Origin: JACKLD01 sp049297695
GTDB lineage: Bacteria > Pseudomonadota > Alphaproteobacteria > UBA2136 > UBA6156
NCBI GenBank assembly: GCA_049297695.1
Contig: JBAQUT010000025.1
Location: 1-31,790, forward strand
DNA: 31,790 nucleotides
Reading direction: 5' to 3'
Positions 6,737 through 14,956 of this stretch are shown piece by piece. Positions within the stretch are counted from its first letter, which is position 1, and every line of letters begins with the position of its first letter. The notes beneath the pieces were generated by a model, which saw nothing but the letters and a program-made list of their open reading frames with translations, did no database searches and was not told where the DNA came from. The position numbers and the translations under genes were made by a program.

Positions 6737-6819
6737 TTTTTGAGTTTGGCTGGCCCTCCGCTCCGCACGTACGCAACATGTACGCTTGCGGTGCTCGGTC
6801 TGGCGCCAAACCTCAAAAA
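6737..6819. repeat. Large imperfect inverted repeat between fdxA and the thioredoxin-fold gene
   Basis: TTTTTGAGTTTGGC (6737-6750) pairs with GCCAAACCTCAAAAA (6805-6819) apart from one bulged base. Inside are further short arms (CGTACG and GTACG) around 6768-6785. It may be a bidirectional terminator-like structure or a dispersed repeat. It lies in the divergent promoter region, so it is not an obvious terminator for either gene. Confidence 0.6.
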
Positions 6820-6857
6820 TCGTCTCAGCCTAGCGAATTCCTATATTTCAAATACTG

Positions 6858-6863
6858 TATAAT
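6858..6863 (+). promoter_or_regulatory. Consensus -10 box upstream of the thioredoxin-fold gene
   Basis: A perfect TATAAT, about 90 bases before the chosen ATG. No good -35 is seen at 16-18 bases upstream, so this is a partial promoter call. Confidence 0.4.
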
Positions 6864-6953
6864 GCCATCGTGGGCGCTAAGCAACAGGGTTGGCGGCGGT
6901 TTGGGGCAAAAACATGGTGTGTGGGCCGTAACCCGCTAAACTACGCCAAAACA

Positions 6954-7838
6954 ATGGACACACGCCTTCTCTTCACAGGTGCTTTGCTGCTGGTGGTGGT
7001 GGGCGGCGGCGTGGTGTGGTGGCAGGCCCAGCCTCAATCTGTAGCTAATGCTGCCCTTGCTCCTGCCGCAGGGCACGAAGCCGCAGCCGAAGGTGAGGGC
7101 GCGCCACCCCCCGCTGAAGCCAAAAAATCCCACAGCGGCAAGGTGCTCAGCGCCGAATCTACCATCCCCATGGTGACCATTGGAGGCAAAGAAGTGATCA
7201 CCCGTAAAATGCTGTACCAGCAAGAGCTGGAGCACGCCACGCCCGAACCCTTGAAGCACGACGGTATGGCCGAAATGCTCCGCCGCCGCGTGAATGTGGG
7301 GGGCTACGCCCACAACCCAACCAAAGGGGAAGGCGATGCCAGGTTGCAGGTGATTGAGATGACCGATTTATCGTGCGTGCAATGCATGGAAACCAGCAAG
7401 GTGGTGGATGCCTCCATGGACGAGTTTCAAGGGAAAATACGGCTGGTAAATGTGCACACGCCCGTTAACCGGTTTAACGATGTGAACATGGCGGCGTTTT
7501 ACGGCAAAGTAGCCCAGCGGGGAGGTGTGTTTTGGGAATACCGCAAAGCCTTGCAAACCTTGCAAAACCCTAACTCGGACAGTTACTTTGAAACCTTGGT
7601 GCAGGTGGGGATGGACCGTTTGCAAGCCCGCCGCTTGGTGCAAACCGAAAGCCGCCGCTTCTACCGCGAACTGGATGCCGATACCCAGCTCAGCCAAAGC
7701 CTGAACCTGGGCAATCCGCCCCATGTGTTTGTCAACGGTATCCATGTGGGTATCAACGCCATTCCGCTGGATAAATTGCACGATGTGGTGGTGTACGAGC
7801 TGAACCGCCCCCGCGAGATGGAAAGCACCGTGCCATGA
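6954..7838 (+). CDS. Membrane-anchored DsbA-like thiol:disulfide protein
   Basis: The 294-aa protein has an N-terminal hydrophobic segment (residues 5-23, LLFTGALLLVVVGGGVVWW), then an Ala/Pro/Glu-rich linker (about 25-60). A thioredoxin-fold domain follows, with a C-V-Q-C pair at residues 141-144 and a cis-Pro region NPPHVFVNG (about 254-262), as in the DsbA/DsbG Thioredoxin_4 group. It would act on the periplasmic side in disulfide formation, isomerisation or reduction. Which of these cannot be told. The open frame extends upstream to a GTG at 6870, but the ATG at 6954 directly precedes the hydrophobic segment. Its stop overlaps the next start (ATGA), so the two are translationally coupled. 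Confidence 0.75.
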   Translation: MDTRLLFTGALLLVVVGGGVVWWQAQPQSVANAALAPAAGHEAAAEGEGAPPPAEAKKSHSGKVLSAESTIPMVTIGGKEVITRKMLYQQELEHATPEPLKHDGMAEMLRRRVNVGGYAHNPTKGEGDARLQVIEMTDLSCVQCMETSKVVDASMDEFQGKIRLVNVHTPVNRFNDVNMAAFYGKVAQRGGVFWEYRKALQTLQNPNSDSYFETLVQVGMDRLQARRLVQTESRRFYRELDADTQLSQSLNLGNPPHVFVNGIHVGINAIPLDKLHDVVVYELNRPREMESTVP

Positions 7839-9781
7839 GCAAAGAATTGATGGTGGCTCTGACAGATTTACGGGAAAAAACCGAAGCTCTGGCCGAGCAG
7901 CGGCGTGCGGCGCGGCTGCAATTTATGAAAGAAGGCGGTGCGTCAGGGGCCACGTTGGCAACGTTCCAAATGGCGGGGGATGTGGCCGCATGGGTGAGAC
8001 ATGTGAAAGACCTTATTGAGCACGATGTGGGGGTGTACCCGCCGTTGGTGGAGTTTGGGTTGCCAGAAGGCGAACTCCCTAAACCTGTGGTGAGTACGGA
8101 ACCTGCCCCAACCCGTGGTTTTGTGGCCCAACACATGGCCCATATGGGGGTTATAAGCAGGCCGTTGTACCAAGGGCAAGGCAACGAGGCTTTGCCCCGA
8201 GGAGTGCGCCAGCTGATGGCGTTTATTACGGCCGAGGTGAACGAGGTTGGGGTAGAGGCGGCGGCCTTTAGCGGTGGGAGTGGGGCCTATTTGAACAAGT
8301 TGAAAAATGTGCTGGCGGCGTTTCAAAGCCAGCGCTACGGCGATGTGCACACCGTGCTGAAAAGCATTTTGCGGAACGACCCCCATAACCCCATGGTGTT
8401 GTTCCTTATGGCGCAGTTTTTGTACTTTATGGTAAGCAACGGCCACAAAGAAATGCTGCCGGAAGCCCGAGAGATTACACCCAAAGCCATGCACCTAAAT
8501 GAAAAATTGAGTACCGACAAACTGGCGGCGTACCGCTATTGGTGTGTGGTGGCTGAAATGGCCCACGACCCCGCCCGTGCCATGGGGTGGATTCGCGAGC
8601 ACGGCTTGCTGCATGTGGCCCCCATGAAATCGGAAGCGGGGTTGTGGGCAGGGCAGGGTATCGGCTTAAAAGCCTGGGCGTTGATGGCCAAGGTGGATGT
8701 GGCCCTGTGGAGCGAAGCTGAGTTTGAAATGCTCAAAGAGCTGGTGCTGGACGTGGTGGGCGGAGGCATGGTGTACATGGCCTTGCTGCGTGGGCGTTTG
8801 CAAGAAGCCTCGCTGGGGCGGAAAGACCCGTTCCCCCATATCCCCGAGATTGAGCAAGCCCTAACCCGCATGTACACCAAGTATATGGAGGTTGCCCCCG
8901 CCCTAACCTTGATGATGGACAACGAAACATCGGTGCCATGGTTGGTGCGGCAGCGGTATTTTCAGGCTATCAAACAAGCCGCAGGCAAACCGATGTTTGA
9001 CCATGTGTTGCTGCACGTAGCCGTGAACGGCGAACATTGGGCGGCTGGCTACCCGGATGCCGAGCTGCATGCGGCGCTGGCCGACCCCAACACCTCGTAC
9101 TGGCGCATGTGGGCCTTAACGCTTGGAGAAAAAGGCGAAGGCTTTGCCGCCCGCCCGCTGGATGCCGCAGAAGCCCTGCAAGATGCCAGCCTGTTTGGCG
9201 ATTTTAACCGTGTGTTGGATGTTTTGCGCGCCCAAGAGCAGCAACGCATTAAGCACGAAGTATGGAACGAGGTAAAACCATGGCTTATCCGCTGGCAGAT
9301 GGACCACTTGCTGGCTGCCGGCACAGGCAACAGCCACCCGCGGGAAGCCCTGATGCCCAAAGCCCCCTTGCTGCGGGTGTTGTACCGCCGCTGGAGCCAA
9401 CCCCAAGCCAGCGGGTATGTGGCCAGCGAGATGATCTTCCACACCGCCCAGCACGGCGCTTTTGCGGGAGTGAACGAGGTGTTGGCCGCCTTGGAAGGCG
9501 CATACCGCCTGCTGGACGACCCCAACCACGGCTTGGTAGCCACCCAAAAACGGGCCTTGCAGGCGGCCAAACAGCAAAACCCCGGCCAGTTTGGGGCCCT
9601 GAGTATGGGAGGGGATGGTTTGGGGAGCGGCGCCGTGCTGGGCATGTTGCTGCCCGTGGTGCTGTTGGGAGGGGTGGGCGCGGTGTTTATGCTCAGCAAA
9701 AACATGGGGCAAGCCATAGGCCTCAGTTTGGCCTTGGCAGGGTTTGCTGGGGTGGCGTTGTTGGGGGCTGCTAAAAAGTAG
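7835..9781 (+). CDS. Large protein of unknown function with C-terminal membrane segments
   Basis: The 648-aa product has no family I can name. Residues 1-40 look like a coiled coil. Residues about 150-210 resemble a TPR-like helical pair (AFQSQRYGDVHTVLKSILRN, then DPHNPMVLFLMAQFLYFMV). The middle is helical and Trp-rich. The C-terminus carries two hydrophobic stretches, about 600-620 (VLGMLLPVVLLGGVGAVFML) and 626-646, ending AAKK, so it is probably anchored by its tail with the bulk in the cytosol. It has no signal peptide. It overlaps the DsbA-like gene by four bases, which argues for a joint envelope role. Codon use matches the neighbours. Confidence 0.7.
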   Translation: MSKELMVALTDLREKTEALAEQRRAARLQFMKEGGASGATLATFQMAGDVAAWVRHVKDLIEHDVGVYPPLVEFGLPEGELPKPVVSTEPAPTRGFVAQHMAHMGVISRPLYQGQGNEALPRGVRQLMAFITAEVNEVGVEAAAFSGGSGAYLNKLKNVLAAFQSQRYGDVHTVLKSILRNDPHNPMVLFLMAQFLYFMVSNGHKEMLPEAREITPKAMHLNEKLSTDKLAAYRYWCVVAEMAHDPARAMGWIREHGLLHVAPMKSEAGLWAGQGIGLKAWALMAKVDVALWSEAEFEMLKELVLDVVGGGMVYMALLRGRLQEASLGRKDPFPHIPEIEQALTRMYTKYMEVAPALTLMMDNETSVPWLVRQRYFQAIKQAAGKPMFDHVLLHVAVNGEHWAAGYPDAELHAALADPNTSYWRMWALTLGEKGEGFAARPLDAAEALQDASLFGDFNRVLDVLRAQEQQRIKHEVWNEVKPWLIRWQMDHLLAAGTGNSHPREALMPKAPLLRVLYRRWSQPQASGYVASEMIFHTAQHGAFAGVNEVLAALEGAYRLLDDPNHGLVATQKRALQAAKQQNPGQFGALSMGGDGLGSGAVLGMLLPVVLLGGVGAVFMLSKNMGQAIGLSLALAGFAGVALLGAAKK

Positions 9782-9782
9782 C

Positions 9783-9811
9783 TTGACAGGCCCGCCCACC
9801 TTTGGTAAGCA
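9783..9811 (+). promoter_or_regulatory. Candidate promoter of rpmG
   Basis: Perfect TTGACA at 9783-9788, immediately after the preceding stop codon, then a C-rich 17-base spacer and a weak TAAGCA at 9806-9811. The -35 and C-rich spacer resemble the rpoB and rpsL promoters in this window. Confidence 0.45.
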
Positions 9812-9837
9812 CCACACGATTAACGGAGATTTTACCC

Positions 9838-10038
9838 ATGGCCAAAGGCGGCAACAGTATCCTCATCAAGCTGGAAAGCACCGGCATTAACCCCAAAACG
9901 GGCAAAAAAACCGGCTACTTTTACGTAACCAAAAAGAATCCCAAAAGCCAAAACACGGGGAACGAAAAACTCAGCTTCCGTAAATACGACCCTGTGATTC
10001 GTCAGCACGTAGAGTTTAAAGAAACCAAGATTAAGTAG
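9838..10038 (+). CDS. rpmG: 50S ribosomal protein L33
   Basis: Small protein of the large subunit near the E site. The 66-aa product has MAKGGNSILIKLESTG, then GYFYVTKKNP and the strongly conserved KLSFRKYDPVIRQHVEFKETKIK end, which is alphaproteobacterial in style. It is longer than the usual ~55 aa through two short Lys/Asn/Gly-rich insertions (about residues 17-24 and 37-42). There is no CxxC zinc motif, so it is the zinc-free form. The ATG at 9838 follows CGGAG, and an earlier in-frame start at 9802 would add unrelated residues. A terminator follows. Confidence 0.93.
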   Translation: MAKGGNSILIKLESTGINPKTGKKTGYFYVTKKNPKSQNTGNEKLSFRKYDPVIRQHVEFKETKIK

Positions 10039-10055
10039 GTTTCGGTTATATTTGA

Positions 10056-10079
10056 AAACCCGCCAATGGCGGGTTTTTT
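10056..10079. terminator. Bidirectional terminator between rpmG and xthA
   Basis: AAACCCGCC (10056-10064) pairs with GGCGGGTTT (10068-10076) around a three-base loop, with T residues on the plus side and A residues on the other. It serves rpmG and probably the converging xthA, whose stop lies at its edge. Confidence 0.85.
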
Positions 10080-10848
10080 ATACGGTTATCTCCACCATCA
10101 CCGGCACATGGTCGGATGGCTGGGGCTGGGTGCGTTCGTCTTTAAAGTGGGTAACATCGGAAACTTTGGCTTTCAGGGCTGCGCTGACAAACAGGTAGTC
10201 AATCCGCAAACCACGGTTTTTGACAAAGGCCAAATCGCGGTAATCCCACCAACTGAACACCTTGCCCGTGGCATCCACCAACCGCAGGGCATCGTGCAGG
10301 CCAAGGTTAATCAGGCTGCCCAGCCAGGCCCGTTCGTCCAGCGTGAACATGCAGTGGCCGGCGCGCTTGGCGGGGTCGTCCACATCCAATTCCGTCATGG
10401 CCACGTTAAAATCGCCCCCCACCACCAGCTTGGGGTGCAGGGCTAGCTGGCCTGCCAGTTTGGCGGTGAGGCGCTGGGCAAATTGCTGCTTGAAGGCAAA
10501 CTTGGGGCTATCTACGCTTTCGCCTTGGGGCACGTACACGCTCATCACCCGCAGGCCGCCGGTAGTGGCCGTAATCACGCGGGCGTGGTCGTTGAAAATC
10601 TGGCCATTAAACCCGTGCACCACGTCGGTGATGGGATGTTTGGAAACAATCGCCACGCCGTTGTAGCTTTTTTGGCCGTGGATGGCGAGGTGTAACCCCC
10701 GTTCTTCCAGCGCGGTGCGGGGGAACAGGGCGTCTTCCACCTTGGTTTCTTGCAGCAGCAGCACGTCGGGTTGGGTGGCATCCCACCAGCGCAGCACGTG
10801 GGGCAGGCGGGTACGGAGGGAGTTGACGTTCCAGGTGGCCAGTTTCAT
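10078..10848 (-). CDS. xthA: Exodeoxyribonuclease III
   Basis: Base-excision repair AP endonuclease and 3'-5' exonuclease acting on double-stranded DNA. The 256-aa protein has the exonuclease III fold motifs: TWNVNSLR (Asn7), LLLQETK (metal-binding Glu34), SYNGVAI, VVGGDFNVA and the C-terminal SDHVPVMVE with the catalytic Asp-His. Length matches the family (~260 aa). The start at 10848 gives MKLATWNVNS as in homologues, and upstream frame to 10962 has no similarity. It is divergent from the EAL gene and convergent with rpmG. Confidence 0.95.
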   Translation of the reverse strand: MKLATWNVNSLRTRLPHVLRWWDATQPDVLLLQETKVEDALFPRTALEERGLHLAIHGQKSYNGVAIVSKHPITDVVHGFNGQIFNDHARVITATTGGLRVMSVYVPQGESVDSPKFAFKQQFAQRLTAKLAGQLALHPKLVVGGDFNVAMTELDVDDPAKRAGHCMFTLDERAWLGSLINLGLHDALRLVDATGKVFSWWDYRDLAFVKNRGLRIDYLFVSAALKAKVSDVTHFKDERTQPQPSDHVPVMVEITV

Positions 10849-10964
10849 GCCACAAGCATACCCCATAACCGCCCGTAAAGCACGCCCGTGCCCCCGCAAG
10901 CGGCAGTTTGGTTGGAGATGGAAGCCAAACACGCTAAGGTTGTACCCGAAAGAACAGAACAACC

Positions 10965-13025
10965 ATGGCTTTGGATTCCGTTTTAGCGCCGCTTACCAAC
11001 CTGCAAACGTGGGTGGCCGCGCATCGCATGGCGGCCGTGCGGATGTTGGTGCTGATGGGCCTATGGGGCTTGGCCCTGTTTGGCTATGCCAGTTTGGGCG
11101 AGCAAGCCTTGCAGCAACGCCTGCCCCCCGTGCAAGCGGCTATGGAAGCCCACGCCCAAGCCGTAGCCACCTACTTGAACTCCCGTATGGACATGTTGGC
11201 GCCGCTGGCGGCCGACCCGCGCATCCCTCAAGGGTTGGCCAGCGACGAAGGTTTGCAAAGTTTGGATGTTCGCCGCGCACTGTACGAGTTTGGGTATATC
11301 AACCGTGTAACCCAGCTGTACGTGTGGGATGAAACCACCCAAGCTGTTGTCAAACTGGCGGGAAGCACCGAGCTGCCTGCGGCCTTAACCCAGCACTTGC
11401 CACGCCTGCAAGATGCCGAACGTGCCTTGATAAGTTTGGACAAAGATAATCAACCCGCCCTGTACGCCGCCGTGCACATAACGCCCAAAGATGCCGCCCA
11501 TGCCTACGTGGTGATGCCGTTGGGGCTGTCACCGTTGATGGGCGATGTGCCCATGCTGGAAGGGCTTGCCGGCCAACACGAGCCCACCCGCCTTTTGGCG
11601 GTGGATGAAGGGGGGGTATGGCAGTTCAAACGGGGAGTGCGGGCTAAACCCAACCGCGTGGGTTGGGCAACCCCCAAACGCCTTACAGGGCTGGATGTGG
11701 TAAGCACTCCCGAAGGGTTGATGGTAACAGCCCCCTTGCCCGCTTTAGAAGGTTGGGCGGTTGCCTTGCCCTTGCCACCCGCCATGGCGTTGGGCACCAG
11801 CCGTTACGCCCAGTGGGGTGTGTTGGCGGCGGCGCTGTTGGCTAGTTTGGTGTTGCTGTGGAAGCCGAGTTTACCCCTGCGCCGCACCTTGGCCACCAAG
11901 CTGCAACCCATGGTGCGGGTGATAAACCCTCTGATAGCACCCATTTTAGGGAGTGTGGCGGCGGTGGTAAGCGGCAAAGCCCAGCCAGCCCAACCCACCA
12001 AGGTAGATTTGCGCGAGGTGATGGACGAAGCCAGTGCCCCCGCCCGCCGTGCCCGTAGCATGAACTTGGGCGGGCCTGCCAAACCTCGCATAAAGCCCAG
12101 CGGCCCCACAAGCTATGTGCCGGCCTTAAAAGCCAGCCTGAAAGCTGAAGGTATTGCCGTGCCGGATGCCCCCGTGGAAGCACCTCCCCAAGACAGCATG
12201 GCGGCCTTGGTGGACGAATGCTTCAAGCAAGAGCGCAGCCAGCTGTTGTACCAGCCCGTGTACAGCGCCCGTACGGGCCAGCCCGTGATGCACGAGGTGT
12301 TGTTGCGGCTGGTCGACCGTGAAGGTCAATCCATGACCCCCGCCGTGTTCATCCCCATTTGCCAGCAATATGGTTGGATGGAACGGCTGGATGCCCACGT
12401 GGCCAAACGGGTGTTTGAGCTGAACTTTGCGGGCGATGCCGTGCCCAGCACGCCGTTGGCCCTGAACCTTGCCGGCGCCAGCATGGAAAACATTGGCTAT
12501 ATGGAAGGCTTGATGCTGCAAGCCACCCCCACCATGATGGCCAAATTGGTGTTTGAAGTACGCTCCCACGAGCTGATGGAAGACCCGAAGGCCCTTGTAT
12601 TTTTAAAAAACTGCCGCGAAATGGGGGCCAGGCTGAGCGTAGACTACTTTGGCGGCGGGGCGGGCATGGTGGAAGTTTCTAAAAAAATGGGGTTCGATTA
12701 CATCAAAATGGACTGCACCCGTTTTGGCAGCGATGTGATGGCCAAAAAAGAGCTGATTATGCTGTGCCGTGCCGCCCAAAAGGTAGATTTGCCCGTGATT
12801 TTGGAAAAAATGGAAACGGTGGAAATGGAAGTGTACGCCCGCCGCATTGGGGTGCATTACCTGCAAGGGTATTTGCTGGGTAAACCTAAACCCGATTTGG
12901 TAACAGGCCCCTTGCCAGGGTGGAGTGCCATGGCCAAAGCCGATGATGCGGTGCCCCCCGCTACGGTTGAAGATCCGCCCGCAGATGCTCCACCACCTGA
13001 CGCCCCAGACTCACCTTCAAAATAA
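10965..13025 (+). CDS. Membrane protein with periplasmic sensor and degenerate EAL domain
   Basis: The 686-aa inner-membrane protein is likely tied to cyclic-di-GMP signalling. TM1 (about 24-45), an extracytoplasmic sensor region (about 46-280), TM2 (about 285-303), a Pro/Ala-rich linker, then an EAL-like domain (about 415-655). Motifs are altered. EAL reads EVLLR (Glu444) and DDFGTG reads DYFGGG (second Asp is Tyr561). The catalytic Lys is kept in YIKMD (Lys581), and EGVE reads EKME. Loss of the second metal-binding Asp suggests a c-di-GMP receptor or weak phosphodiesterase rather than a full enzyme. A weak promoter (TTGGAG, 17 bases, TAAGGT at 10912-10940) precedes it. Its 3' end overlaps the convergent 139-aa gene by 65 bases. 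Confidence 0.8.
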   Translation: MALDSVLAPLTNLQTWVAAHRMAAVRMLVLMGLWGLALFGYASLGEQALQQRLPPVQAAMEAHAQAVATYLNSRMDMLAPLAADPRIPQGLASDEGLQSLDVRRALYEFGYINRVTQLYVWDETTQAVVKLAGSTELPAALTQHLPRLQDAERALISLDKDNQPALYAAVHITPKDAAHAYVVMPLGLSPLMGDVPMLEGLAGQHEPTRLLAVDEGGVWQFKRGVRAKPNRVGWATPKRLTGLDVVSTPEGLMVTAPLPALEGWAVALPLPPAMALGTSRYAQWGVLAAALLASLVLLWKPSLPLRRTLATKLQPMVRVINPLIAPILGSVAAVVSGKAQPAQPTKVDLREVMDEASAPARRARSMNLGGPAKPRIKPSGPTSYVPALKASLKAEGIAVPDAPVEAPPQDSMAALVDECFKQERSQLLYQPVYSARTGQPVMHEVLLRLVDREGQSMTPAVFIPICQQYGWMERLDAHVAKRVFELNFAGDAVPSTPLALNLAGASMENIGYMEGLMLQATPTMMAKLVFEVRSHELMEDPKALVFLKNCREMGARLSVDYFGGGAGMVEVSKKMGFDYIKMDCTRFGSDVMAKKELIMLCRAAQKVDLPVILEKMETVEMEVYARRIGVHYLQGYLLGKPKPDLVTGPLPGWSAMAKADDAVPPATVEDPPADAPPPDAPDSPSK

Positions 13026-13380
13026 CCGAATCAAATTGGTCTTGCAGCAACGCGCGCGCCACGTGGCCAAACAGGTTTCCCACATCGGCCAACACTTGCT
13101 CGCGCTTGCGGGGGGTAATGGGTTTGTGGCGGGGAGGCTGGGCTAAATCCAGCACCAGTTTGGGGGTACGGGCAAGGCTGATAAGGGGCGGTGGCGTGGC
13201 TTGCAACGGAGCGGGCATGGGGCTGCTCCATACCCCCCACACGCCAAGCCATAATACGGCGGCGGTGGCAAGCATTCCTAAAGGACCTACCTGAACTTTC
13301 ACAGGCGCCCGTATGAACGCCTGCTGGGCGTAACTGGGCAGAATCGGGGCGGGCAACGGAGGCGCCTTGCGGGTGGTCAT
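12961..13380 (-). CDS. Hypothetical single-TM, proline-rich protein (139 aa)
   Basis: Family not recognised. There is one membrane segment at about residues 34-51 (LGMLATAAVLWLGVWGVW) after a Pro-rich cytosolic N-terminus, then a Pro-rich stretch and a helical C-terminal domain (about 92-139). Codon choice matches the neighbouring genes, and it fills an otherwise empty interval between two c-di-GMP genes, which supports reality. It starts opposite the GGDEF gene and ends inside the 3' end of the EAL gene. The ribosome-binding site is weak. A partner role for either c-di-GMP protein is only inference. Confidence 0.55.
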   Translation of the reverse strand: MTTRKAPPLPAPILPSYAQQAFIRAPVKVQVGPLGMLATAAVLWLGVWGVWSSPMPAPLQATPPPLISLARTPKLVLDLAQPPRHKPITPRKREQVLADVGNLFGHVARALLQDQFDSVILKVSLGRQVVEHLRADLQP

Positions 13381-13445
13381 GCTCTTTTATGGGAATTTGC
13401 ACCAAACCAGCTGACAGGCCCTTGTTTTACGTATACCCTGAAACC

Positions 13446-14324
13446 ATGACATTTATGCCCGCCACCCAACCGCCCCCCGACGATGCTGGTGATATGGCTG
13501 GCGTGTTGGCCCAGCGCCAACCGATTGACCTGCGGATGGTGATGGCCATGGCCGGCGAGCGGGAGCTGAACGCCCGCGAGCAACAAGTGGTGGATAAATT
13601 GAAAGCGGAACGGGGCGAAAGCCTGTTTTCCGACATGTTATACACCCTTACGCGCCGCCATTTCCCCAGCCGCCAAGCCAAAACCTTGTGGGCCGATGTA
13701 ACCCACCACCGCCTGAACCTGAAAAAACTGCTAGGTCGCGACCCCGGGTTGCCCTTGGCGGCCCACGATTTTCTCACCAACGTATCCGGCCTTCTCCGCA
13801 ACGTGGGGATGATTGAAGAAGGGCAATTCAACATGCTGGCCAGCGTGGCCGTGCACGATGGCCTCACAGGCTTGTTTGACAAAACCACGTTCACCCAAAT
13901 ATTGGGCGATGAGCTGGTCCGCGCCACCCGCTACAAACGCCCCTTGGCGTTGGTGCTGGCAGATATTGACCACTTTAAAAAATTGAACGACACCCACGGC
14001 CACGCCGATGGCGACGTGGTGTTGCAGCAGGTGGCCGCCATTTTGAAAAAACACGGCCGCACCACCGACATTGTGGGACGCTTTGGAGGCGAAGAATTTG
14101 CCTTGGTGTTGCCTGAAGTTGGCGCCGAAACGGGGGCTATTTTGGCCGAGCGCGTGCGGGAAGCGGTGGCTTTGGCGTTTCAAGGTGGGCCGTATCAGGT
14201 TACCTTGAGTTTGGGCGTGACCGAAGTGAAGGCGGACGATACGCCGTTGGACTTTATCAAGCGCGCCGATGCCGCCCTGTACGCCGCCAAAAACGGTGGC
14301 CGTAACAAAGTAATGCGCGGTTGA
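13446..14324 (+). CDS. Diguanylate cyclase (GGDEF domain), cytosolic
   Basis: It makes cyclic-di-GMP from two GTP. The GGDEF domain covers about the last 160 residues of a 292-aa protein. HDGLTGLFDKTTF opens it, ADIDHFKKLNDTHGHADGD follows, and the active site reads GGEEF (about residue 214). An RTTD product-inhibition site lies exactly five residues before it, and ADAALYAAKNGGRN closes the domain. All catalytic features look intact. The N-terminal ~130 residues form a helical domain I cannot name; there are no membrane segments. The start is uncertain: ATG at 13446 removes a non-conserved stretch, while 13389 is an alternative. It ends at a strong terminator. Confidence 0.88.
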   Translation: MTFMPATQPPPDDAGDMAGVLAQRQPIDLRMVMAMAGERELNAREQQVVDKLKAERGESLFSDMLYTLTRRHFPSRQAKTLWADVTHHRLNLKKLLGRDPGLPLAAHDFLTNVSGLLRNVGMIEEGQFNMLASVAVHDGLTGLFDKTTFTQILGDELVRATRYKRPLALVLADIDHFKKLNDTHGHADGDVVLQQVAAILKKHGRTTDIVGRFGGEEFALVLPEVGAETGAILAERVREAVALAFQGGPYQVTLSLGVTEVKADDTPLDFIKRADAALYAAKNGGRNKVMRG

Positions 14325-14340
14325 TTTGAACCCTACAAAA

Positions 14341-14366
14341 AAAACCGCCTGGATAGGCGGTTTTTT
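14341..14366. terminator. Bidirectional terminator between the GGDEF and DUF305 genes
   Basis: AAAACCGCC (14341-14349) pairs with GGCGGTTTT (14356-14364) around a six-base loop, flanked by A and T runs. It separates two convergent genes. Confidence 0.85.
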
Positions 14367-14379
14367 ATGTTTTCAAGGG

Positions 14380-14895
14380 TTACATATCGCCCTTGTGGTG
14401 GCCCATCCAGTTGCTGTCCGAGAGGCCCGCCTTGTTGCCTTCTAGTTGCTTGAGAAGGGATTTCATCTGGCAGATTTCCAGCTCTTGGGCGCGGATAATC
14501 TCCCGTGTCATGCGCTTCAGTTGGGGGTGGCTGCCGTACTTCAGCTGTACGCGGGCCATATCCACCGCACCTTGGTGGTGGGGGATCATGCCACGGAGGA
14601 AATCAATATCCGCATCTCCCGTAAACACAATGTCCATGCCCTTGTGCATATCCATGTTGCCTTGGGCGTAGGCTTGGCTGCTGGCCGAAGCATCGCCTTT
14701 GGGCTCCATGCTCATGCCATGCATGGCGTGAGCCATAGGCTTGGCGGTTTTATCCAGCATCATGGGGCAAGGCTTGCCGTTGTTCATCTCGCAGGGTTTG
14801 CCGTCGCCCGCATGGTCGGCCAAGGCCGTACCTGCCAGCAACATGGCGCCAAGGGTGAAGGTTGTCAGAGTCATTTTCATCGGATTCACTTTCAT
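14380..14895 (-). CDS. Exported DUF305 (CopM-like) protein, probable copper tolerance
   Basis: A 171-aa periplasmic protein with a signal peptide ending LLAGTALA. The mature part has a His/Met/Cys-rich segment (KPCEMNNGKPCPMM, then MAHAMHGMSM) that could bind copper or another soft metal. It is followed by the DUF305 signature FLRGMIPHHQGAVDMARV and a helical region with EIIRAQELEICQMK. DUF305 proteins include CopM, a periplasmic copper-binding protein. The long open frame extends to 15117, but the upstream part is unlike a protein. I place the start at 14895, with 14880 also possible. It follows the small exported gene by 61 bases, likely in one operon. Confidence 0.82.
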   Translation of the reverse strand: MKVNPMKMTLTTFTLGAMLLAGTALADHAGDGKPCEMNNGKPCPMMLDKTAKPMAHAMHGMSMEPKGDASASSQAYAQGNMDMHKGMDIVFTGDADIDFLRGMIPHHQGAVDMARVQLKYGSHPQLKRMTREIIRAQELEICQMKSLLKQLEGNKAGLSDSNWMGHHKGDM

Positions 14896-14956
14896 GTTTT
14901 TAAAATTCATCAATGCCACAGGCCAGACCATCCAGCCGCAGCCCACCATGAAAGAT

